Assembly (NCBI GenBank): GCA_946184215.1
Contig: CAMHER010000001.1
Coordinates: forward strand, 1-34,624
DNA from: an uncultured Clostridia bacterium
Lineage (GTDB): Bacteria; Bacillota; Clostridia; Oscillospirales; Oscillospiraceae
Direction: 5' to 3'
DNA length: 34,624 bases
Shown here: piece by piece, positions 7,556 to 16,331 of the stretch
How the letters are laid out: each line of letters opens with the position of its first letter
How positions within the stretch are numbered: the first letter of the stretch is position 1
Program-made: the position numbers and the translations under genes
The notes under the pieces: generated by a model
The model's input: the letters and a program-made list of their open reading frames with translations, nothing else
Databases searched by the model: none
Told to the model about the DNA's origin: nothing

Positions 7556-7747
7556 ATGATGCTTTATCCCCCCGTATCCGAACTTGTTGAAAAAATCGGC
7601 AGTCGTTATCAGCTCGTAAATCTTGTCGCGCGCCGCGCACGCGTAATCTCTTCCGAAGCCGAAGAAAAAGGAATTCCGCTTGAAAGGAAACCCGTTTCTT
7701 CTGCAATTGACGAGGTTTACACCGGAAAGCTTGCCATAAAAAAATAA
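7556..7747 (+). CDS. rpoZ: RNA polymerase omega subunit
   Basis: This 63-residue protein matches bacterial omega: 'MMLYPPVSELVEKIGSRYQLVNLVARRAR' region, then 'KPVSSAIDEVYTGKL'. The alpha-helical 'YQLVNLVARRAR' stretch is the part that clamps the C-terminal end of beta-prime. Omega aids assembly and stability of the polymerase. The ATG at 7556 is preferred: GGAG at 7543-7546 lies 9 bases upstream. An in-frame ATG at 7541 would remove that spacing and add five residues not typical of the family. coaBC, which lies between rpoZ and priA in B. subtilis, is absent; priA follows after 27 bases. Confidence 0.93.
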   Translation: MMLYPPVSELVEKIGSRYQLVNLVARRARVISSEAEEKGIPLERKPVSSAIDEVYTGKLAIKK

Positions 7748-7774
7748 GACGGAATAAAAAAGGGGGTTTGACAT

Positions 7775-10024
7775 ATGCCGCGTCGTGTCGCAAAAATTGC
7801 TGTTTCTGCCGCGACGTTCAGCATTGACAAACCCTATGATTACCTCGTCCCGGAGAATCTGGCCGAACAATTGCGGGTCGGAACACGGGTCGAGGTTCCT
7901 TTCGGCAAAGGAAACCGCAGCACAGAAGGCGTTGTGCTCGCCGTTCAAGAAGAAAGCGCGCTATCCTCTCTCAAGAGCATTCATCGTGTCCTTGATCGGG
8001 AGAATGTGATCGGGGAAGCACAGGTGAGGCTGGCCCTTTTTATGCGAGAACGCTTCTTCTGTACGGTGTATGAAGCCATACGGGCGATGCTCCCCGCAGG
8101 ACTATGGTTTGACCAGCAGGGAAAGCGAAAAGCAAACGATAAAACGGTAGAGTTCGCCACACTTCAGATCGGCAATGATGAGGCAGAGGCTTTGGTTGAG
8201 ACAAAACGGCTCAAAGCCCCCCAGCAGTCTGCGCTGCTTGAGCTGCTCTGCTGCTTCGGCTCCCTTCCGACACGGGATATGCTTTCGCATACCGGGGCAA
8301 GCCGCTCGTCCCTCAATGCGTTGGTCCGCACCGGGATCGTTTCCCTCTCTGAGCGCGAGGTTTATCGCCGTCCGGATATCCAAAGTGTCGAAAAAGCACA
8401 GCTTCCCGAATTAAACGATGATCAGGCCCGAGCTTATGACGGATTGAGAGAACTGGTGAGAAGCGCTGACGCCAAGGCTGCGCTGTTGTTCGGGGTGACG
8501 GGAAGCGGTAAAACAAGCGTCTATATTCGCCTGATTCACGATGTGCTTGCATCCGGCAGGAGCGCGATCCTTCTGGTACCGGAGATCGCACTTACGCCGC
8601 AGATGCTTGCAACATTTTCGGCACACTTCGGTGAACAGGTCGCCGTGCTTCACAGTTCGCTCTCCATCGGAGAACGCTATGATGAATGGAAGCGTATCAA
8701 GCGAGGGGAAGCCAGGCTTGTAATTGGAACACGAAGTGCCGTTTTTGCCCCGGTTTCAAATCTTGGTATTCTCATCATTGATGAGGAACAGGAGGAAACC
8801 TACAAATCCGAAAATACGCCGCGCTATGATGCGCGCGAAGTTGGCAAGTATCTCTGTGCCCGGTCGGGAGCACTTCTGCTGTTCGGATCAGCCACCCCGC
8901 AGATCGCCAGTATGTATGAAGCAAAACGCGGCCGATATGTTTATTTTGAGCTGAAAGAACGCTTTAATAAGCAAGAGCTTCCCACTGTCAGAATTGTTGA
9001 CATGAAGAGAGAACTTCGGCGCGGAAATGCCGGCGACATCAGCTCGTTTCTTCGCCAGGAGCTTCAGTGCAACATTGACAGGGGAGAGCAAAGCATTCTT
9101 TTCCTCAACAGACGAGGGACAAACAAACTTGTCAGCTGCGGAGAGTGCGGTTTTACCTACCGATGTCCCAAGTGCAGCGTTTCATTGACTTACCATAGCG
9201 CACGCAAGCGCCTGATGTGCCATTACTGTGGCTTTTCCTGCCGAGTTGACAGCGTCTGTCCTTCCTGCGGCGGGGAGCTGAAATATCTCGGCAGCGGTAC
9301 ACAGCATGTGGAAGAGGAGCTGCGAGAGCTTTTTCCAGGAACGGAGATCCTCAGAATGGATACGGATACAGTTGCGCCGGTAGGTTCTCACGAGAAGTTG
9401 TTTGATGCGTTCCGAGAAGACAATATCCCCATTATGATCGGCACACAGATGGTCACCAAGGGGCTGAATTTTGAAAATGTCACACTTGTGGGAGTCCTCT
9501 GCGCCGATCAAAGCTTATATTCAGGCGATTACCGAGCCGGGGAGAGAACCTTCTCCCTGATTACTCAGGTAGTTGGACGAAGCGGTCGCGGAAAGAAACA
9601 AGGTCGGGCCGTTATTCAGACCTTTACGCCGGCAAATCAGACGATCCTCCAGGCCGCAAAGCAGGATTATGAGGACTTTTATTCCTCTGAGATCGAACTG
9701 CGCCGTCTTCAGAATGCACCGCCTGTCGTAGATCGATATACCATCACAGCTTCAGGCCAAACGGAAGAACAGGTGGAGTGGGCGGCCCGCTACCTGTTTG
9801 ACCTCCTTAGTCTCTCGGCGAGAGAGATCGGTAATACAACGGTGTTGGGACCTGCTCCGCTTTCCGTTTATCGGGTGAACAATCGTTATCGCTATCGGGT
9901 CAGTATGCTTGGCAGCCAGAGTGATGCAATCCGGCGCTCTATTTCAGCCGCGCTGATCGAATGCAGCGGAGATAAGCGGTTTCGGGGCGTAAATATGTTT
10001 GCCGATCACGACCCGGGAGATTGA
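7775..10024 (+). CDS. priA: Primosomal protein N' (replication restart helicase PriA)
   Basis: PriA recognises stalled or D-loop forks and reloads the replicative helicase. The 749-residue protein has the N-terminal 3'-DNA-binding domain ('KIAVSAATFSIDKPYDYLVP'), Walker A 'GVTGSGKTSVYIRL', and the helicase motif II 'IIDEEQEETYKSENTPRYDARE'. Motif II reads DEEQ rather than the DEEH of the E. coli enzyme. An eight-cysteine zinc region follows ('CGECGFTYRCPKC', 'CHYCGFSC', 'CPSCGG'), then 'QVVGRSGRGKKQGRAVIQTF'. It is somewhat shorter than B. subtilis PriA (about 805). The GGGGG Shine-Dalgarno lies at 7761-7765. A 53-base gap separates it from def in the conserved order priA-def-fmt. Confidence 0.96.
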   Translation: MPRRVAKIAVSAATFSIDKPYDYLVPENLAEQLRVGTRVEVPFGKGNRSTEGVVLAVQEESALSSLKSIHRVLDRENVIGEAQVRLALFMRERFFCTVYEAIRAMLPAGLWFDQQGKRKANDKTVEFATLQIGNDEAEALVETKRLKAPQQSALLELLCCFGSLPTRDMLSHTGASRSSLNALVRTGIVSLSEREVYRRPDIQSVEKAQLPELNDDQARAYDGLRELVRSADAKAALLFGVTGSGKTSVYIRLIHDVLASGRSAILLVPEIALTPQMLATFSAHFGEQVAVLHSSLSIGERYDEWKRIKRGEARLVIGTRSAVFAPVSNLGILIIDEEQEETYKSENTPRYDAREVGKYLCARSGALLLFGSATPQIASMYEAKRGRYVYFELKERFNKQELPTVRIVDMKRELRRGNAGDISSFLRQELQCNIDRGEQSILFLNRRGTNKLVSCGECGFTYRCPKCSVSLTYHSARKRLMCHYCGFSCRVDSVCPSCGGELKYLGSGTQHVEEELRELFPGTEILRMDTDTVAPVGSHEKLFDAFREDNIPIMIGTQMVTKGLNFENVTLVGVLCADQSLYSGDYRAGERTFSLITQVVGRSGRGKKQGRAVIQTFTPANQTILQAAKQDYEDFYSSEIELRRLQNAPPVVDRYTITASGQTEEQVEWAARYLFDLLSLSAREIGNTTVLGPAPLSVYRVNNRYRYRVSMLGSQSDAIRRSISAALIECSGDKRFRGVNMFADHDPGD

Positions 10025-10077
10025 CAGAAAAAATGCATCGCAGCGATCGAAGGATCCTGTGCTGATGAGGAGAAAAA

Positions 10078-10581
10078 ATGGCAACAAGAAATATTCTGAC
10101 AAAAGAAGAGCCGACGCTCTATAAAAAAAGCCGCCCTGTCAAGTCCTTTGATGCGAGACTGCATCAACTTCTTGATGACATGGCTGAAACTCTTTTGAAA
10201 TCCGGCGGTGTCGGGCTTGCCGCACCGCAGGTCGGGGTACTGCGCCGGGCTGTCCTTGTCATCGAGACAAATGTTCCGGAAGGTGAGGATGAAAAGATCA
10301 TTGAGCTGATCAACCCCGAGATCATTGAACGTTCGGGCGAGCAACGCGGAGCGGAAGGCTGCTTGAGCTTTCCGGACGAGTACGGAATCGTCACACGTCC
10401 GATGGAGGTTACCGTCCGGGCTCAGGATAGAAACGGAAAGGAATTTACGGTTTCGGGCACCGGCCTGACTGCCAGATGCTTTTGCCACGAGATCGACCAT
10501 CTCGACGGCATCGTTTTTACATCGGTGTGCGAACGGATGCTGACCGAGGAAGAACTGGAAAATGGACAGGCAGAGGAATGA
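10078..10581 (+). CDS. def: Peptide deformylase
   Basis: Def removes the formyl group from the initiator methionine of nascent proteins and uses a ferrous or similar metal. All three family motifs are visible in the 167-residue protein: motif 1 'GVGLAAPQVG' (about residues 44-53), motif 2 'EGCLSFP' with the metal-binding cysteine, and motif 3 'CHEIDHLDGIVF' (HExxH). Its length is normal for the short type. It lies directly upstream of fmt, whose product adds the formyl group to Met-tRNA, so the two opposing reactions are co-encoded. The fmt start is 4 bases after the def stop. Confidence 0.97.
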   Translation: MATRNILTKEEPTLYKKSRPVKSFDARLHQLLDDMAETLLKSGGVGLAAPQVGVLRRAVLVIETNVPEGEDEKIIELINPEIIERSGEQRGAEGCLSFPDEYGIVTRPMEVTVRAQDRNGKEFTVSGTGLTARCFCHEIDHLDGIVFTSVCERMLTEEELENGQAEE

Positions 10582-10585
10582 GCTT

Positions 10586-11515
10586 ATGCGCGTAGTTTTT
10601 ATGGGTACGCCGGATTTCGCCGCAGCTTCCCTGAAGAAAATATTGGATGACGGCTTTGATGTCGTCGGCGTTTTCACGCAGCCTGATAAGCCAAAGGGAA
10701 GGGGAATGGAGCTTACGGCTTCTCCTGTCAAGGAACTTGCCCTTTCGCGTCAGATTCCTGTTTTTCAACCGGAGAAAATGCGTGACGGAACAGCGTTGGA
10801 GATCATTCGGGATTTGAGACCCGATATTCTTGCCGTAGTTGCATACGGCAAGATTCTCCCGCCGGATATCCTCGCCGTTCCGAGGTACGGTGCCGTAAAC
10901 GTCCACGGCTCGCTTCTCCCCAAGTACCGTGGCGCTGCACCGATCCAGTGGGCTGTCTTGAACGGAGACCGCGTCACAGGTGTGACGACCATGTATCTGG
11001 CCAACGAAATGGATACAGGCGACATCATCTACACGTCCACGACCGAAATTGGAGAATTTGAGACCTCCGGTGAGCTGTATGACCGTCTGAAGGAAATGGG
11101 AGCGGTGCTTCTTTCCAAAACACTTTGCGATATTGAACGCGGTACAGCACCTCGCCGACAGCAGGAGCACGAGCAGGCGAGCTATGTAAAAATGCTTGAT
11201 AAATCCCTGTCGCCTCTCGATTTCACGAAACCCGCCCGCACGGTTGTCAAGCAGATCTATGGTCTGCAGCCCTGGCCGGTCGCAACGATGAAGATGGGGA
11301 AGGACGTGTTTCGTGTTTTTGCCGCAGCTTACGGGCGTGAGAACTGTACAGAAGAGCCTGGGACGATCCTCTCTGCAGGGAAAGCCGGAATTGAGGTTGC
11401 CTGCGGTGACGGCAAAAGCATTTATCTTACCGAGCTTCAAGCTCCCGGGAAGAAAAGAATGAAAACGGAAGCCTTTCTTCTCGGCCATCCGATTACGGGA
11501 GGTCATATCGATTGA
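10586..11515 (+). CDS. fmt: Methionyl-tRNA formyltransferase
   Basis: Fmt formylates the initiator Met-tRNA using 10-formyltetrahydrofolate. The 309-residue protein begins 'MRVVFMGTPDFAAASL'. It has the catalytic region 'NVHGSLLPKYRGAAPIQWAVLNGD' split by normal spacing, 'MDTGDII', and the C-terminal tRNA-binding domain ('LQPWPVATMKMG'). The ATG at 10586 is chosen for AGAGGAA at 10572-10578. An in-frame ATG at 10562 would place eight non-conserved residues in front. The stop codon TGA at 11513-11515 overlaps the ATG of rsmB by one base. Confidence 0.97.
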   Translation: MRVVFMGTPDFAAASLKKILDDGFDVVGVFTQPDKPKGRGMELTASPVKELALSRQIPVFQPEKMRDGTALEIIRDLRPDILAVVAYGKILPPDILAVPRYGAVNVHGSLLPKYRGAAPIQWAVLNGDRVTGVTTMYLANEMDTGDIIYTSTTEIGEFETSGELYDRLKEMGAVLLSKTLCDIERGTAPRRQQEHEQASYVKMLDKSLSPLDFTKPARTVVKQIYGLQPWPVATMKMGKDVFRVFAAAYGRENCTEEPGTILSAGKAGIEVACGDGKSIYLTELQAPGKKRMKTEAFLLGHPITGGHID

Positions 11516-12831
11516 TGAAGGCTCGGCAGGCTGCATTTTTGGTCCTTGAGCGGTGCAGAAAAGACGGCGCGTGGGCCTCGGCCGCTGTAGATACGATTAT
11601 TCGGGATAATCTTACGGACAAGCGGGAGGCTGCGCTTGCCTCTGCGATCGCCTTTGGCACGTTGCAGAACCTTTCGTATTTTGACTATTTGATATCCTGC
11701 TTTTGTACCACCAAAATCGACAAGCTGGAGGGAAGGGTCCTTACCATCCTTCGGATCGGCGTGTGCCAACTGGCCTTGCTGGATCGGATACCGGAGCGCG
11801 CTGCGGTCAACGAGACGGTCGCACTCTGCGATCTTTTCGATCTTGGCCGCGCCAAATCGCTTGTAAATGCAGTCCTTCGCAGAATAGCGGCACAGCACGG
11901 GGAGTTTCCCGAGGTACCCGGCGAGGGAAGTGCGGAATATCTGGCTGTTCGGTATTCGCACCCGCTCTGGTTTGCCGAACAGATGATTTCCGAAAAAGGC
12001 TATGCTTTTGCCGAAGCTTTCTTTAAAGCCAATCGTGATGTGTGCGGACTGGATATCCAGGTCAACACGCTGCGTGTTACGGCAGAGGAATTCCGGCGTA
12101 TGCTGGATCGTAAAGAAATCAGTTATCATATCCCCCCGTTTCCGAATGACTGCTTCTCGCTGGATGGAGGAGCGGTCGAACATCTGCCCGGCTATGAAGA
12201 AGGCCTCTTTTATGTACAGGATCGTGCCGCCAGAGAGGCAGTCAAAGTCGCAGGGATCCAACCGGGAGCCAGAATTCTGGATGCATGTGCCTGCCCCGGC
12301 GGGAAAAGTTTTGCCGCGGCTATTGATATGAAAGGTCGTGGGAGCATTCTCGCCTGTGATATCCACGAGAAAAAGCTGTCGCTGGTACATTCCGGAGCCA
12401 ATAGGCTTGGGATTGACATCCTGCAGACAGCCTGCTTGGATGCGCGGTCTTTTATTCCGTCATACAGAGAGGCTTTTGATACGGTGATCGCCGATGTCCC
12501 GTGCTCGGGTCTTGGCGTGATTCGAAAAAAGCCGGAGATCCGTCAAAAAAGGCGCGAGGATATTTCCGGTTTGCCGACCGTTCAAAGGAATATCCTTGAA
12601 AACCTTTCCCGTTATGTCCGACCCGGCGGTATTTTGCTTTACAGCACCTGCACAGTCCTTCACGAGGAAAACGAGGATGTTATTTCCTCGTTCCTTGAAC
12701 AGCACCATGAGTTCTCGCCCTGCGACTTTTCTGTTGGAGAGCGTAAATCGTCCGGCGGATGCTATACCTTCTGGCCACATATAGACGGGACAGACGGCTT
12801 TTTCGTATCGAAACTGGTAAAGGAAGCATAG
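11515..12831 (+). CDS. rsmB: 16S rRNA (cytosine967-C5)-methyltransferase
   Basis: RsmB methylates C967 of 16S rRNA using S-adenosylmethionine. The 438-residue protein has an N-terminal NusB-like RNA-binding domain ('ARQAAFLVLERC', 'RIGVCQLALLDRIPERAAVNETV') and a C-terminal Rossmann methyltransferase. The SAM motif is 'ILDACACPGGKSF'. The two catalytic cysteines lie in motif IV 'DVPCSGLGVIRKKPEI' and motif VI 'YSTCTVLHEENE'. The ATG at 11515 has GGGAGG at 11498-11503; a TTG three bases earlier is possible but less likely. The last codon abuts rlmN with no gap. Confidence 0.96.
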   Translation: MKARQAAFLVLERCRKDGAWASAAVDTIIRDNLTDKREAALASAIAFGTLQNLSYFDYLISCFCTTKIDKLEGRVLTILRIGVCQLALLDRIPERAAVNETVALCDLFDLGRAKSLVNAVLRRIAAQHGEFPEVPGEGSAEYLAVRYSHPLWFAEQMISEKGYAFAEAFFKANRDVCGLDIQVNTLRVTAEEFRRMLDRKEISYHIPPFPNDCFSLDGGAVEHLPGYEEGLFYVQDRAAREAVKVAGIQPGARILDACACPGGKSFAAAIDMKGRGSILACDIHEKKLSLVHSGANRLGIDILQTACLDARSFIPSYREAFDTVIADVPCSGLGVIRKKPEIRQKRREDISGLPTVQRNILENLSRYVRPGGILLYSTCTVLHEENEDVISSFLEQHHEFSPCDFSVGERKSSGGCYTFWPHIDGTDGFFVSKLVKEA

Positions 12832-13872
12832 ATGAAAAAGGATCTTTTATCACTCCTGCCTGAGGAACGTGAAGCAGAAATAGTGGCTCTTGGGGCACCA
12901 AAATATCGCTCTGCGCAGGTGGGAAGGTGGCTTTCCCGCGGCGTCCGGTCATTTGACGAGATGTCTGATCTTCCGAAGAATCTACGCGACAAGCTGAAGG
13001 ATTCCTTCCGTATTTACAAGCCCAAGGTTTTGTCCAAGCAGGTTTCCGCTTTGGACGGGACAATTAAGTATTTATGGGAGCTTTCGGATGGGAATGCGGT
13101 GGAAACTGTCGTTATGTCCTATCAATACGGGAATACGGTCTGTATCTCATCCCAGGTCGGCTGCCGACAGGGCTGTGCGTTCTGCGCCTCTACAATCGGC
13201 GGGCTTGTTCGATGCCTTGAACCGTCTGAGATGCTCGATGAGGTCATGTTCTCAGAGATCGACAGCGGAAAGAAGCTTTCGCATATTGTCCTGATGGGGA
13301 TCGGAGAACCTCTTGACAACTTTGACAATGTTGTCCGCTTCCTGCGCCTGGTAAACGACCCGACGGGCATGAATATCGGGATGCGTCATATTACGCTGTC
13401 GACCTGCGGACTGACAGAGCGGTTTGATGAACTTGCCGCTCTGGACCTTCAGCTTACCCTGACGGTTTCCCTGCACGCTCCGGATGATGAAACCCGCAGC
13501 AAGATCATGCCGGCCAATCACGGACGCGGTGTGGATGAGGTCGTTTCGGCCTGTAAACGCTATTATCAGAAGACAGGACGCCGCATTTCTTTTGAATACG
13601 CCATGATCGACGGCGTCAACGATACAGCGGAACATGCAAGGCTTCTTGTTCGGCGTGCCAGAGAATGCGGTGCACATGTAAACCTGATCCCGCTCAACCA
13701 TGTTGAAGAGCGAAGATTCAGGCCTTCTACGCAGGGGCATATGAAGGCGTTTATGAAGATTCTGGACGAAGGCGGTGTCAATTACACGGTTCGCCGCACG
13801 CTCGGAAGTGATGTGGATGCCTCCTGCGGACAATTACGGCGAAAAATGGAGAAGCAGTCGGCAAAGAAATGA
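12832..13872 (+). CDS. rlmN: 23S rRNA (adenine2503-C2)-methyltransferase (dual-specificity tRNA A37)
   Basis: RlmN is a radical-SAM enzyme that methylates C2 of A2503 in 23S rRNA and of A37 in some tRNAs. The 346-residue protein carries the 4Fe-4S motif CxxxCxxC in 'GCRQGCAFCAST'. It also has the SAM-binding 'MGIGEPLDNFDNV', and the second mechanistic cysteine near the C terminus in 'SDVDASCGQLR'. The related Cfr resistance methyltransferase shares this fold, but the synteny rsmB-rlmN-prpC-prkC and the overall sequence indicate the housekeeping enzyme. Its ATG directly follows the rsmB stop. Confidence 0.96.
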   Translation: MKKDLLSLLPEEREAEIVALGAPKYRSAQVGRWLSRGVRSFDEMSDLPKNLRDKLKDSFRIYKPKVLSKQVSALDGTIKYLWELSDGNAVETVVMSYQYGNTVCISSQVGCRQGCAFCASTIGGLVRCLEPSEMLDEVMFSEIDSGKKLSHIVLMGIGEPLDNFDNVVRFLRLVNDPTGMNIGMRHITLSTCGLTERFDELAALDLQLTLTVSLHAPDDETRSKIMPANHGRGVDEVVSACKRYYQKTGRRISFEYAMIDGVNDTAEHARLLVRRARECGAHVNLIPLNHVEERRFRPSTQGHMKAFMKILDEGGVNYTVRRTLGSDVDASCGQLRRKMEKQSAKK

Positions 13873-13887
13873 CAGGGAGATGATGGC

Positions 13888-14634
13888 ATGAAGTTTTTCG
13901 GAATGACGGACAAAGGAAAAGTTCGCCAGGACAATCAGGACAGCTTTATCATCGAATACTGCGAGCCGAAGGACTGTGTGGTCACCGCGCTTTGTGATGG
14001 CATGGGCGGGGCCAAGGCCGGCGGGCTCGCCAGCCAGCTGTCGAACAAGGAGTTCGTCAATTATGTCTACGGAAAGCTCACCTCCCGTGTCAGCAGAACG
14101 ATCGATTATAAGCGGCTTTTGATGGATGCCTGCGCAGATGCAAACGGCGTGGCATTTGAATATTCCAAATTTGACGAAGCCTATAGCGGAATGGGAACAA
14201 CTCTTGTCGGCGGCGTTATTAAATCGAACGGAGAAGGGTATCTTATCAATGTCGGCGACAGCCGGGCCTATCAGATCCTGAAACGATACGACACGATCAT
14301 CCAGATCACGCGGGATCACTCACTGGTGGAGGATCTGGTCGAATATGGCGCCATTACCAAGGAGCAGGCAAAAAATCATCCGCAGCGCAATATTATCACG
14401 CGGGCGCTCGGCTCGGAAGCGGATGTAGAGGCCGATTATTATGAAATCAATCTCGCCGCGGGTGACATTCTGATTCTGTGCTCAGACGGCCTTTCCAATA
14501 TCGTTTCGGACGAAGAAATGCTGGATTATGCGGTCGAGTATCCTGAGCCGGAAATCCTGTGCCGTGCGCTGATGAGCAAAGCGCTCAACCGCGGTGCACG
14601 CGATAATGTTACGGTCGTCGTTGTTAAAAGATAA
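13888..14634 (+). CDS. prpC: PP2C-family serine/threonine phosphatase PrpC/Stp
   Basis: This 248-residue PP2C phosphatase reverses phosphorylation by the adjacent PASTA kinase. The metal-binding motifs are intact: 'KVRQDNQDSF' (about residues 11-20), 'CDGMGGAKAGGLAS', 'NVGDSRAYQI', 'ITRDHSLV', 'LCSDGLSNIV' and 'RDNVTVVVV'. There is no signal or membrane segment, so it is cytosolic. It is encoded 20 bases upstream of prkC, the usual phosphatase-kinase pair of Firmicutes controlling cell-wall metabolism, germination and translation-factor activity. A Shine-Dalgarno GGGAGATGATGG precedes the ATG. Confidence 0.96.
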   Translation: MKFFGMTDKGKVRQDNQDSFIIEYCEPKDCVVTALCDGMGGAKAGGLASQLSNKEFVNYVYGKLTSRVSRTIDYKRLLMDACADANGVAFEYSKFDEAYSGMGTTLVGGVIKSNGEGYLINVGDSRAYQILKRYDTIIQITRDHSLVEDLVEYGAITKEQAKNHPQRNIITRALGSEADVEADYYEINLAAGDILILCSDGLSNIVSDEEMLDYAVEYPEPEILCRALMSKALNRGARDNVTVVVVKR

Positions 14635-14654
14635 GCGAATAACGGAGCTTCCTA

Positions 14655-16322
14655 ATGAACGAAGAAGAAAAATACATCGGACAAATGCTTGAGGACCGAT
14701 ATGAGATCCTTGAGACGATCGGCGAAGGCGGAATGGCCATTGTTTTTCGCGCTTTGGATCACCGCCTCAACCGCTATGTGGCCGTGAAGATCATGCGCGA
14801 GGAAATGGCCAAGGACGAGGAGTTCCGCCGCCGTTTCTGCGCGGAATCACATGCGGTCGCGATGCTGTCAAATCCCAATATCGTCTCCGTCTACGACGTC
14901 AGCCACAGCGATGAGCGAGAGTTTATCGTTATGGAGTTGATATCCGGGATCACACTCAAGCAATACATGGACAAAAAGGGCGTGCTGGACTGGAAAGAAG
15001 TTGTCCATTTTTCCAAACAGATTACACGTGCGCTTGCCCATGCCCATGAGCGCGGTATCATTCACCGGGATATTAAGCCGCAGAATATTATGCTGCTTCG
15101 TGACGGAACACTGAAGGTCGCGGACTTTGGCATAGCTGCGCTTGAAAATGAAGTGCACGAAAATGACGGGCAGACGATCGGATCGATCCACTATATTGCG
15201 CCCGAGCAGGCACGTGGCATGAGTCCCGATGCCCGAAGCGACATATATTCGCTCGGTGTTGTCATGTATGAGATGTTATCCGGAAAACTGCCTTACACCG
15301 GCGATACGTTGGCAGAAATAGCGGTCAAGCATATGAATATTCGGCCGGAGCCGCTGCGCGAGACCTTCCCGTCTATTCCACCTGAGCTTGAAAGGATCAC
15401 GTTCAAGGCCATGGATCCGGATCTGGAGAAACGCTATCAGACCGCAAGTGAGCTGCTCGATGATCTGGATGCCTTTACACGCTTTGCCATGAAACAGGAG
15501 CTTCCGTCCGAGAACGAGGAAGCAGCTTCCGTGAAACCGGTTCTTTCTTACAGTGAATTGACGAAAGCCAGTTATGCGATTCGCAGAAAAAAGGCATCCA
15601 GAGTCAGTTTCCTGAGCGGTTCGTTCGGCCTTCTTCTCCTTACGGTGTTTCTCTTCGTTTTTCTTTGGAATTTCTGGGTGCGGGATCTGTTTTCGCCGGC
15701 CGAAAGAATTGATCTGCCCGCCTTTGTCGGCAGCAGATATGAAGACGTCATCAGAGATGCCGATCCCATTTATAACTTCATCATTACCGATGTCTATACA
15801 AATGACTATGAACCAGGCATCATCATAAGCCAGAAACCAGATCCGGGCCGCAGCATGAGCATTGAGAACGATGGTGTTTCCGTTGAGATATCTGTCAGCA
15901 GAAGCATGACTTCGATCGAGGTGCCGGATGTATCAAATGCCGATTATCGGGATGCGATCGCTACATTGGAAAAAACCGGCTTTACGGTGGAGATTGAGGC
16001 GACGACCAGTGATTCTGTGGCGCATAACCATGTGATCTCCACGAGCCCTTCGGCGGGTGAAATGTTGACAAGCGGATATCCGGTGCATCTTTACGTCAGC
16101 AGCGGACCGCAGATCGTCTATGTACAGATGCCGAATCTTATCGGCCTCTCAGAAGATGCGGCGATCAGCAAGCTTGAGAGCAACAACCTGAATTTTGACC
16201 ATTCTGAATGGGTCGAAAGCCCGCTTGACAGAGGCACGGTCGTCGGGCAGAATGTTCAAATCGGAGAAAGCGTGGAAGAACACAGTTACATTACGCTGCA
16301 GCTCTCTCTCGGCGAGGATTGA
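14655..16322 (+). CDS. prkC: Serine/threonine protein kinase with PASTA domains (PrkC/Stk)
   Basis: This 555-residue Hanks-type kinase has a cytosolic catalytic domain: glycine loop 'IGEGGMAIVFRALD', ATP-anchoring K45 in 'VAVKIMRE', catalytic D139 in 'HRDIKPQN', and the metal-binding D157 in 'DFG'. A juxtamembrane region and one transmembrane helix ('FGLLLLTVFLFVFLWNFW', about residues 323-340) follow. Three extracellular PASTA repeats begin at about residues 350, 417 and 486; they bind muropeptides or lipid II in characterised homologues. B. subtilis PrkC (648 residues) also has three PASTA repeats, so this copy is shorter overall. In that species PrkC senses germination-associated muropeptides, fitting the sporulation genes found downstream. 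Confidence 0.96.
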   Translation: MNEEEKYIGQMLEDRYEILETIGEGGMAIVFRALDHRLNRYVAVKIMREEMAKDEEFRRRFCAESHAVAMLSNPNIVSVYDVSHSDEREFIVMELISGITLKQYMDKKGVLDWKEVVHFSKQITRALAHAHERGIIHRDIKPQNIMLLRDGTLKVADFGIAALENEVHENDGQTIGSIHYIAPEQARGMSPDARSDIYSLGVVMYEMLSGKLPYTGDTLAEIAVKHMNIRPEPLRETFPSIPPELERITFKAMDPDLEKRYQTASELLDDLDAFTRFAMKQELPSENEEAASVKPVLSYSELTKASYAIRRKKASRVSFLSGSFGLLLLTVFLFVFLWNFWVRDLFSPAERIDLPAFVGSRYEDVIRDADPIYNFIITDVYTNDYEPGIIISQKPDPGRSMSIENDGVSVEISVSRSMTSIEVPDVSNADYRDAIATLEKTGFTVEIEATTSDSVAHNHVISTSPSAGEMLTSGYPVHLYVSSGPQIVYVQMPNLIGLSEDAAISKLESNNLNFDHSEWVESPLDRGTVVGQNVQIGESVEEHSYITLQLSLGED

Positions 16323-16331
16323 TACCGGAGC

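Noticed and set aside
10517..11536. Minus-strand ORF (339 codons) opposite fmt
   Set aside because: Shadow of fmt, whose motifs are complete; no recognisable domain and no ribosome site.
11503..12390. Minus-strand ORF (295 codons) opposite rsmB
   Set aside because: Shadow of rsmB, which has all methyltransferase motifs; the translation has no domain signature.
12832..13872. Possible Cfr-type antibiotic resistance methyltransferase
   Set aside because: The genomic order and sequence match the housekeeping RlmN; there is no mobile context.
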